DNA of 11,209 bases from a bacterium. Lineage in GTDB: Bacteria > Armatimonadota > Chthonomonadetes > Chthonomonadales > Chthonomonadaceae. Numbering within the stretch: the first letter of the stretch is position 1; the number at the start of each line of letters is the position of its first letter. Both the position numbers and the translations under genes were made by a program. Of the stretch, positions 1 to 6,203 are shown piece by piece. Below the pieces are notes generated by a model. The model was not told the DNA's origin and searched no databases. It saw nothing but the letters and a program-made list of their open reading frames with translations. The stretch spans positions 1 to 11,209 of the forward strand of contig JAJZFK010000501.1 of assembly GCA_021805405.1 (NCBI GenBank), written 5' to 3'.

Positions 1-1146
1 GTGTTGGCTGCTGTAAAGGTTGCGGCGTCCTCAGGTTATGATGTGCGGGATGCGCTCTCCCTACAACTCGGCGACTTAGTGAATGCTCAGGGCTTTCCTT
101 CGTCGTCTCGGTTATCTACGGAGAGGCCACTCATCGTCTTTCAGGTGTACGACCGTGACATTGCATCGTTCGTAAAGCTTGCACTCATGAGGGACTACCC
201 GGACGATTGGCGAGTGGCTCTTGTGCAGGCAGCAGGTACACCCAACGAAAACATTCGATGGGTGCCCCTGCACAAACTTGATCGTGAAACCCCTGACCAC
301 CTTACGTCGCTCTTCGTGCCTGCGCTATCACCAGAACTTCGCCCACGGGATTTTGCTGCCCTTACGGGAATTATGGCCCGCCTACGCGCGCCAGGCGGCT
401 GCCCGTGGGACAGGGAACAGACGCATCAAACCTTGAAGAGGTACTTCGTGGAGGAGACCTACGAGGTACTGGATGCTATCGATGCAGAAGACCCTGAGGG
501 CCTATGCGAAGAACTTGGTGATGCCCTCCTGCAATCTGTATTCCATGCCCAGCTTGCTTCTGAGGAAGGCGTATTCTGTATCGATGACGTAGTTGCAGGT
601 ATCGTAACAAAACTGATAAGGCGGCATCCTCATGTGTTTGGAGACGTTGATGCTGCGGATAGTGACGCTGTGCTGGTGAACTGGGAAAGGATAAAGCGCG
701 GTGAAAAGGGAGTGAAGCCAGTTGAGACTCGTATATCAGCCCTGGATGGCGTGCCCACATCGATGCCGTCTCTCGTCCGTGCTATGGAGATTAGTCGCAA
801 GGCCGTTAAGGTAGGATTTGATTGGGCGCACATGGATGCGGTAATGGATAAGGTTACAGAGGAGCTCCACGAACTTCGCCATGAGTTAAGTCGTGAGGTT
901 GTAGATACCGGCGCCGCAGGGCGCGAGATTGCTGATCTGCTCTTTACGTTGGTGCAGGTAGCACGGCACCTAAAGCTGGATGCCGAGGAGCTGCTTCGCG
1001 AGATGCTCAGGCGTTTTGAAACACGCTTTCGCGCCATGGAGGAGCTGTCCGCTGCTTCGTCCCGTGCACTTCGCGACTGTTCACCAGAAGAATTGGACGC
1101 GCTATGGCAGCGGGCAAAAGCAGCAGAACACGGTGGACTTTCATAA
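1..1146 (+). CDS. mazG: YabN-type tetrapyrrole methylase/MazG nucleotide pyrophosphohydrolase fusion, 3' part
   Basis: The gene is cut by the left edge. The GTG at base 1 falls inside the methylase fold, so it is not a credible start. Residues 1-110 resemble the C-terminal half of the SAM-dependent tetrapyrrole methylase domain of YabN-like proteins, with the DRDIASFVKLAL stretch and DHLTSLFVP just before the linker. Residues 117-215 form a first MazG domain: the CPWD signature at 134-137, then the metal-binding EExxE (151-155) and ELGD (171-174). A second MazG-like helical block follows, with EExxE (287-291) and EIAD (309-312). MazG enzymes hydrolyse nucleoside triphosphates to monophosphates and pyrophosphate in the cytoplasm, often as housecleaning. 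The role of the methylase half is unclear. The gene converges on the LPS operon and has no obvious functional link to it. The family call is firm; the substrate is unknown. Confidence 0.9.
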   Translation: MLAAVKVAASSGYDVRDALSLQLGDLVNAQGFPSSSRLSTERPLIVFQVYDRDIASFVKLALMRDYPDDWRVALVQAAGTPNENIRWVPLHKLDRETPDHLTSLFVPALSPELRPRDFAALTGIMARLRAPGGCPWDREQTHQTLKRYFVEETYEVLDAIDAEDPEGLCEELGDALLQSVFHAQLASEEGVFCIDDVVAGIVTKLIRRHPHVFGDVDAADSDAVLVNWERIKRGEKGVKPVETRISALDGVPTSMPSLVRAMEISRKAVKVGFDWAHMDAVMDKVTEELHELRHELSREVVDTGAAGREIADLLFTLVQVARHLKLDAEELLREMLRRFETRFRAMEELSAASSRALRDCSPEELDALWQRAKAAEHGGLS

Positions 1147-1148
1147 GT

Positions 1149-2132
1149 TTAAAGCCCGGCGCGAACGAGATCGTGTACCCTTATAAATCCCTTGAAACTG
1201 CCTGCTGCGTCTACAACTGGTGCTACGGATACAGGTCGTTCGCGTTCAGTCATCTTCTGAAGTCCAGCATAGGCTAATTCGTCTGGCTGTAGGGTTACCG
1301 CAGGACTAACGTTCATGAAGTCGCACGCGTGCAGTGTAAATCCGTTTGTCATACCCTCAACCAGTGCTTTACGAAGGTCTGCTTCAGCAATAATACCTGC
1401 GAGCGATCCATCTGGCTGAAGGACTGCAACGGCACCAAAGTGCCCGGCAGTAAGCGCAAAAACGACATCGGTAAACGAAGCCCCTGGTGTAACCGCCGCT
1501 TTCGTGAAATCCTGACTTTCAATGACATCAGAAACGCGTAGAATAAGCCGCCTGCCAAGCCTTCCACCAGGATGATTGGCAGCGTAGTCCTCGGCTGTGC
1601 GGGCACGCACTTTTTGAAGTGTCATCGCAAGAGCATCACCTAGCGCCATTGCAACAACAACGCTGGCAGTGGGTGCTAGCCTAAGCGGGCATGCTTCGCG
1701 CTCTACAGATGCGTCTATTACAACCTGTGCGCGCTGGGCAAGCGTGGAATGGAGGTTACCTACAAGGGCTATTATAGGAGCGCGCTGCGTGAGGTACGGC
1801 AGTAGGTCATTAAGCTCCGTACTTTCTCCGCTATGGCTCATGGCAATAACGACGTCTCCTGGCTGAACGATGCCCAAATCGCCGTGCATCGCCTCCGAGG
1901 GATGCAGAAAAAGGGCAGGACAGCCAGTGGATGTAAGTGTAGCCGCAAGTTTGCGGGCTGCTATACCAGATTTGCCCACACCCGTAGTGATGACTCGCCC
2001 TGTACAGTCGTGCATGAGCCCAATGGCATCGCTAAACGCACTGTTAAGCGCCCTTGCTGTCCGTTCCAGCGCCTGCGCCTCTACCATTAGTACTTCTGCA
2101 CCATACTGCAACTCATCGTTTTCCGAGTGCAT
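1149..2132 (-). CDS. kdsD: Arabinose-5-phosphate isomerase (KpsF/GutQ family)
   Basis: The enzyme interconverts ribulose 5-phosphate and arabinose 5-phosphate, the first committed step of Kdo synthesis, in the cytoplasm. The 327-residue product has the usual family length and order. A SIS sugar-isomerase domain spans about 1-200, with GVGKSG (51-56), HPSEAMHGDLG (77-87), SHSGEST (99-105), LAPTAS (152-157) and HPGGRLGR (187-194). Two CBS domains follow (about 203-327) and may sense nucleotides. The start ATG overlaps the stop of rmd by one base (TAATG), with GAGGGG eight bases upstream, so translation is probably coupled. It is the last gene of the operon, and its stop is 2 nt from that of the convergent mazG-like gene. 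The neighbouring kdsA uses its product, which supports KdsD over a GutQ-type catabolic role. Confidence 0.95.
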   Translation of the reverse strand: MHSENDELQYGAEVLMVEAQALERTARALNSAFSDAIGLMHDCTGRVITTGVGKSGIAARKLAATLTSTGCPALFLHPSEAMHGDLGIVQPGDVVIAMSHSGESTELNDLLPYLTQRAPIIALVGNLHSTLAQRAQVVIDASVEREACPLRLAPTASVVVAMALGDALAMTLQKVRARTAEDYAANHPGGRLGRRLILRVSDVIESQDFTKAAVTPGASFTDVVFALTAGHFGAVAVLQPDGSLAGIIAEADLRKALVEGMTNGFTLHACDFMNVSPAVTLQPDELAYAGLQKMTERERPVSVAPVVDAAGSFKGFIRVHDLVRAGL

Positions 2133-3085
2133 TAATTAACCCCCTCAGTTTCGCGCCAGTAATTCAAAGTATCGGCTAAAGTCTGTTCCAGTGGAATCTG
2201 TGGGCGCCAGCCTGTTTCAGTGAGAATCTTCGTGGAGTCACCCGTAGAACATTGAATATCGGCCGGACGAAACCTGGAAGAGTCTACTTCCACTGTAACC
2301 GGTAACCTTGCCAATTCCAGCAGCTTGTCCAGAATTGACTGAATGGCCAGGGGACGCTGCGTGGAGATATTGTATGCCTCGCCAGGCTTCCCGGACGTCA
2401 ACAGCAGTCGGTAAGCATCTATCACATCCCGCACATCCAGGATATCGCGCAAGGCTTCGAGGTTCCCAACTCTGATCACCGGTTCTAATAGACCTGCTTC
2501 AATGCGGGCTATCTGCTGGGCGAAGCTAGACACTGCAAAACCAGGGGCCTGACCTGGGCCTACATGCGTAAACGGCCGGGCAATTATGGTGAAGGCTGGA
2601 TAGTTACGTGCGCAGTTTTCTGCCTCAATTTTGCTATCAGTATAGGCACCAAATCGCCAAAGTGGACCTAGCGGTGAGGTTTCCACTGCGGCGCCTAACC
2701 CGGTTCTGTCGCCATAAACATAACCAGTGCTAACGAACAAAACTCGTGGAAAGGGGGCTAACTCCGCTGCAGCATCCAGCAGGGAGCGTGTTCCCTCTAC
2801 ATTTACCTCAAAGATCAGGTCCCGGTCGGTACCCGCACCGGATGCCGCTGCGGCAAGGTGAACGATATGTGTTGGCAGTTGTTGTGCGACCACGTCGATA
2901 ACTTCCGCGCGGTTACAGAGGTCGACAGCATAGTGGCTTACGCGCCCCTGCTGGGAGGGTGTGGCACCAACTTGCCGGTCTATGCAAATTAGCTCGATGT
3001 CGGGAGCCTGGCGAATGAGTGCTGTTACCAGGTGCTGGCCTACAAATCCCGATGCGCCGGTTATGAGTATTCGTGGTGCGTCCAT
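2132..3085 (-). CDS. rmd: GDP-6-deoxy-D-mannose (GDP-D-rhamnose) reductase, SDR family
   Basis: Predicted to reduce the 4-keto group of GDP-4-keto-6-deoxy-D-mannose, the Gmd product, giving GDP-D-rhamnose. The 317-residue protein is an extended short-chain dehydrogenase. The N-terminal Rossmann motif GASGFVG (10-16) binds NAD(P). Ser/Thr near 119-120 and the YxxxK pair Tyr148/Lys152 complete the catalytic set. Segments typical of Rmd follow: a NLEALRDILDVRDV stretch near 208-221, RFRPADI near 271, and a C-terminal GWRPQIPLEQTL stretch. It lies 7 nt downstream of gmd with no strong ribosome binding site, so it is probably translated together with gmd. Its stop overlaps the kdsD start. Pairing with gmd favours Rmd over a generic epimerase. 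A GDP-fucose synthase would look different, because that enzyme also epimerises. The exact product cannot be proven from sequence. Confidence 0.85.
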   Translation of the reverse strand: MDAPRILITGASGFVGQHLVTALIRQAPDIELICIDRQVGATPSQQGRVSHYAVDLCNRAEVIDVVAQQLPTHIVHLAAAASGAGTDRDLIFEVNVEGTRSLLDAAAELAPFPRVLFVSTGYVYGDRTGLGAAVETSPLGPLWRFGAYTDSKIEAENCARNYPAFTIIARPFTHVGPGQAPGFAVSSFAQQIARIEAGLLEPVIRVGNLEALRDILDVRDVIDAYRLLLTSGKPGEAYNISTQRPLAIQSILDKLLELARLPVTVEVDSSRFRPADIQCSTGDSTKILTETGWRPQIPLEQTLADTLNYWRETEGVN

Positions 3086-3092
3086 GAGCGTG

Positions 3093-4079
3093 TTATCGAT
3101 CCCGATTACGCAGGTGTTCCGACCACCTTGAAATATCTGCGTCGACCATCATCGTCACAAGGCCCTCAAAATCCACGGTTGGCTTCCATCCTAGCTGCCG
3201 GGTTGCGAGCGAAGCATCGCCGACAAGCAAATCGACTTCGGCTGGCCGGAAAAATGCTGGATCCTCCCTAACGTAGCCTTCGTAATTTAGGCCCACGTGG
3301 CTGAATGCAACGTCTACAAGATCCCGTACGGTGTGCGTTTCACCGGTAGCAACTACGTAGTCGCATGGTTTATCCTTTTGCAGCATTAACCACATCGCGT
3401 TAACATAATCGCCGGCAAATCCCCAATCGCGCTTCGACTCCAGGTTGCCCAGCCGAAGTTCCTTAGCCATACCCAGTTTGATCTGAGCTACGGCAGAAGT
3501 CACCTTGCGGGTTACAAACTCTAGGCCCCTTCGTGGTGACTCGTGGTTGAAGAGGATGCCAGAGCAGGCGAATAGGTCATAGCTTTCTCGATAGTTTACA
3601 GTGATGTAGTGCCCATATACCTTTGCAACGCCATAGGGGCTGCGTGGGTAAAAAGGTGTCTCCTCGGTTTGGGGGGTTTGCCGTACTTTGCCAAACATCT
3701 CGGACGATGACGCCTGATAGAAGCGAATGTCTCGGTCAATGAGCCGAATCGCCTCAAGGATCCTGGTAACACCTAGGGCAGTAAACTCGCCTGTAAGAAC
3801 CGGCTGATTCCAGCTAGTGGGAACAAACGACTGCGCAGCGAGATTGTAGACCTCGTGTGGTTGCGAAACCTTCACCGCATCAATGAGTGAAAACTGATCT
3901 AGCAGATCCGCCTGAATAAGCGTGATCCTGTCTTCCAGGTGAGCGATGCGCTCAAAATTTTCGGTGCTGGAGCGGCGAACAGCCCCGAAAACCTTGTAGC
4001 CTTTTTCAAGCAGTAATTCTGCCAGGTAAGAACCGTCCTGCCCGGTTATGCCCGTAATGAGTGCAGATTTTTGTGACAA
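3093..4079 (-). CDS. gmd: GDP-mannose 4,6-dehydratase
   Basis: Converts GDP-D-mannose to GDP-4-keto-6-deoxy-D-mannose using bound NADP, the entry step to GDP-D-rhamnose and GDP-L-fucose. The 328-residue protein shows the near-invariant features of the family: GITGQDG (10-16) for cofactor binding, RRSS (35-38), the SSSEMFG active-site loop (124-130), the Tyr149-xxx-Lys153 catalytic pair, NHESPRRG (178-185) and KRDWGFAGDYV (216-226). The start is a TTG at 4077-4079, giving the usual N-terminus; an AGGG sits about ten bases upstream and no ATG fits. The gene begins 15 nt after the kdsA stop and is followed 7 nt later by rmd, forming a two-gene nucleotide-sugar cassette between the two Kdo genes. 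Confidence 0.96.
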   Translation of the reverse strand: MSQKSALITGITGQDGSYLAELLLEKGYKVFGAVRRSSTENFERIAHLEDRITLIQADLLDQFSLIDAVKVSQPHEVYNLAAQSFVPTSWNQPVLTGEFTALGVTRILEAIRLIDRDIRFYQASSSEMFGKVRQTPQTEETPFYPRSPYGVAKVYGHYITVNYRESYDLFACSGILFNHESPRRGLEFVTRKVTSAVAQIKLGMAKELRLGNLESKRDWGFAGDYVNAMWLMLQKDKPCDYVVATGETHTVRDLVDVAFSHVGLNYEGYVREDPAFFRPAEVDLLVGDASLATRQLGWKPTVDFEGLVTMMVDADISRWSEHLRNRDR

Positions 4080-4094
4080 TGTTGATAACCCTGT

Positions 4095-4931
4095 TTAGCC
4101 CGATTGAGCTAGTTTGTGAATGTTTACAGCCATTTGTAACACGGCACGGAGATGATGCAGCGGCAGCATGGTAGCTGCATCGGAAAGGCCCTTCTCGGGT
4201 TCAGGATGCACTTCGAGGAAGAGCCCGTCAATCCCAACTGCAGAGGCTGCTCGGGTGAGATGAGGGATGAATTCTCTTCTTCCACCGGAGGAGGTTCCCG
4301 CGCCGCCGGGTAGTTGAAGGCTGTGCGTACCATCAAAAATGACCGGATAGCCAAGTTGACGCATTTGAGGTAGAGCGGTCATGTCTACAACGAGGGCATT
4401 GTAGCCAAACGAGACACCACGTTCGGTTAAGAGAAGGTTGCTGCATCCTGCTGTAACCATTTTATCAACAGCGTTCTTCATATCCCAAGGTGCCAGGAAC
4501 TGGCCCTTCTTTATGTTTACACATTTGCCAGTAGCTGCCGCTGCCAAGAGCAGATCAGTTTGGCGTGACAGGAAAGCCGGAATTTGCAGGATATCGCAAA
4601 CCTGTGCTGCAATGGCGCACTGCCACGTTTCATGCACATCCGTGAGGACGGGCACCTTGAACTCATCCTTGATAGCGTTCAGGACCTCAAGTCCGCGTTC
4701 AATTCCATTGCCCCTGAACGAGGTTGAACTGGTGCGGTTGGCTTTATCGAAACTGGCCTTGAAGACGTAGGTTAAGCCTAGATCTGCGGTGATTTGTTGC
4801 ACCTCGCGCGCAATCGTTCTGCAGAGTTCGTGGCTCTCAATGACACATGGGCCAGCGATTAGCACAAGTGGATTCTCGGGTGCCCCAATCTCGATACCGC
4901 CTGCGCGTGCAGTCGTTAGATTTACTGCCAT
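4095..4931 (-). CDS. kdsA: 3-deoxy-8-phosphooctulonate (Kdo-8-phosphate) synthase, metal-dependent class
   Basis: Condenses phosphoenolpyruvate with arabinose 5-phosphate to Kdo 8-phosphate in the cytoplasm. The 278-residue protein is full length for a (beta/alpha)8 KdsA. Recognisable stretches include LIAGPCVIES (24-33), FKASFDKANR (57-66), LTDVHE (96-101) and NIKKGQFLAPWDMKN (139-153). Cys29, His203, Glu240 and Asp251 occupy the places of the metal ligands known from the Aquifex enzyme. The Escherichia coli type has Asn in place of the Cys, so this belongs to the metal-dependent class. The ATG has a strong AAGGAG four bases upstream. That site and the first ten coding bases overlap the tail of the upstream glycosyltransferase pseudogene. 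Its substrate is made by KdsD at the end of the same operon; KdsC and KdsB are not present here. Confidence 0.97.
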   Translation of the reverse strand: MAVNLTTARAGGIEIGAPENPLVLIAGPCVIESHELCRTIAREVQQITADLGLTYVFKASFDKANRTSSTSFRGNGIERGLEVLNAIKDEFKVPVLTDVHETWQCAIAAQVCDILQIPAFLSRQTDLLLAAAATGKCVNIKKGQFLAPWDMKNAVDKMVTAGCSNLLLTERGVSFGYNALVVDMTALPQMRQLGYPVIFDGTHSLQLPGGAGTSSGGRREFIPHLTRAASAVGIDGLFLEVHPEPEKGLSDAATMLPLHHLRAVLQMAVNIHKLAQSG

Positions 4932-6035
4932 ACTGCTCCTTCGTGTTGTTTTCGTGTCCTGGCACCTGCTGGGCCTGCCAGAACATCCAGAATAGACGCC
5001 GTCTGCTTCTAAGCCGTGAAATGTTGCGCAACTGTTCGTCTCGTAGCGCCGTGAAATGCAGATCGCTCTCGATCATCTGCCAGCAGCCTGACAATTGGCG
5101 AAGAGAGCGGTTCTGGTTGAGCGGGTGGTCCTAGTATGAGTGAACCAGGTTCCGCGTTGCATTCTGCTTTGCCTCCCACTCAGGAGGCAGCGCAAGCACA
5201 GGCGCAGGCCATTGCCTCAAGCACTGCTACCGAGAACATCACGTCCAGCGACGATAACGCGTAGATCTCTAGCAGCGAAAGCAGCCTGGGAATATCATTG
5301 CGGTAAGCCAGACATAATATCTGGTTCGTTACTCCCAGTCGTACTGCAAAGTTACGTACGCGTACCTAGTATTTGTAATTGCGAATGTGGCCGGCAAACA
5401 CTACTAATGTGTTTGGCGCCGCGGCATGAATGGCTGGCAGCGCGCGCAGGAGATATAACTGTCCTTTCGCGGCAAATACTCACTTGCGAAACCCACGAGT
5501 TGATGATGGGGAGCATGCTTAAGTTACCCACGAACCTGCAAACTGGAATTTGCTCGTACTTCGATTCTTGCTGTGTCTACAAAATTGTACACCATATCCA
5601 CCTTTTTGCGGGGAATAAGGTTGTACGTTTGGTGATACCGGCACGTTACGACAGATACAGCAATGGCGTGGTTGGCAATCTGGCAGTGTGGATGGATTTT
5701 AGGAGATCGAGCGGTTGGAACGCAGGGAACATTTGTTAACCGGCCAAGAAAATCACCAAAGTTATGCGCTATCGTCCTCTGCAAGTGAATGTCTTCAATG
5801 TGTTGTGGCGGCACCATACTTGCAACTTCTCGCGGGACTGTACGCGACATTTGTATAATTCGTATTCGTGAACAGCAACATTGCTGGTACCAGGGAGTTC
5901 GCGGCAAATCCATGAGGCTCTTCGGCAGGCTGGTACGACCTTGTTACCTGTTCGCGCAATCGCCCTGGTCAGCAGAAATACGTCCATGCTCACACCATTA
6001 AGGTCAACGCCGGATACTATCCCCATCACACTCAT
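4922..6035 (-). pseudogene. Decayed GT4 glycosyltransferase, tandem paralogue of the gene at 6204-7313
   Basis: The stretch aligns from start to stop with the intact neighbour, which has 369 codons against about 371 here once the two lost bases are restored. It opens with ATG at 6033-6035 (MSVMGIVSGVD versus MNVMEIVSGVD) and an AAGGAA site upstream. By hand about 60% of the first 58 residues are identical. Lesions seen: loss of one base around 5850-5862, TAA at 5524-5526 (for Glu171 of the neighbour), loss of one base in a C run at 5463-5464 (GGG to GG on the coding strand), TAG at 5366-5368, TGA at 5180-5182 and TAG at 5009-5011. Between lesions the alignment is essentially ungapped, including PKIHPH, VYNFVD, GQLYLLRALP, SVAVLEAMA and AECNAEPGSLIL. 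The first Glu of the EX7E motif is Val. The final frame closes with TAA at 4922-4924, ten bases into kdsA. It cannot make a working enzyme; a short N-terminal peptide is possible. Confidence 0.93.
4936..4941 (-). promoter_or_regulatory. Ribosome binding site of kdsA
   Basis: AAGGAG on the minus strand, four bases before the kdsA ATG at 4929-4931. It lies within the C-terminal codons of the decayed glycosyltransferase gene and is intact although that gene is dead. Confidence 0.75.
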
Positions 6036-6046
6036 TTCTGCGACGG

Positions 6047-6052
6047 TTCCTT
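6047..6052 (-). promoter_or_regulatory. Relic ribosome binding site of the GT4 pseudogene
   Basis: AAGGAA on the minus strand, eleven bases before the pseudogene ATG. It aligns with the AGGAAGA of the intact paralogue, showing that the shared segment includes the translation start region. Confidence 0.5.
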
Positions 6053-6203
6053 ATGCAACACACCACACATGGCCATAGTAAAGTGGGATATAACCAAACA
6101 GGATTACCCGCACTTATAAGGCCTCCAAATTTGGCCCCGCGAAATCTGTCGCCGCGTATACTGCTGATTTTAGTACCACTAGCGCGTTGTGGACTGATCG
6201 GTG
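6053..6203 (-). other. Spacer between intact GT4 gene and its pseudogene
   Basis: About 150 bases with no coding signal of their own. The first 20 or so bases next to the pseudogene resemble the leader of the intact paralogue at about 7330-7350; the rest matches nothing else I could find in the window. I saw no convincing -35/-10 pair and no hairpin followed by a T run on the minus strand. Confidence 0.4.

Noticed and set aside
1..3. GTG at the first base as the real start of the mazG-like gene
   Set aside because: The encoded protein would start in the middle of the tetrapyrrole methylase fold; the frame is open to the edge and the gene is simply truncated by the window.
630..1037. Minus-strand open frame of 135 codons inside the mazG-like gene
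   Set aside because: It is Ser/Arg/Thr-rich, lacks a plausible ribosome binding site and lies opposite well conserved MazG codons.
5013..5058. Direct repeat GCCGTGAAATG (5013-5023 and 5048-5058), at first taken for a small duplication inside the pseudogene
   Set aside because: The protein-level alignment with the intact paralogue runs ungapped through both copies, so the repeat is coincidental.
5480..5482. A TGA that looks like another lesion in the pseudogene
   Set aside because: It is read only in the frame used downstream of the base loss at 5463-5464. At this position the ancestral frame is still the other one, so it is not a true in-frame stop.
5140..5739. An open plus-strand frame of about 200 codons in the gap before kdsA
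   Set aside because: It is antisense to the GT4 pseudogene, its composition is not protein-like, and the minus strand shows codon-level similarity to the neighbour. It is a shadow frame.
6125..6134. Perfect palindrome CCAAATTTGG in the spacer, as a possible operator
   Set aside because: A 10-base palindrome is expected several times by chance in a window of this size, and no promoter-like elements surround it.
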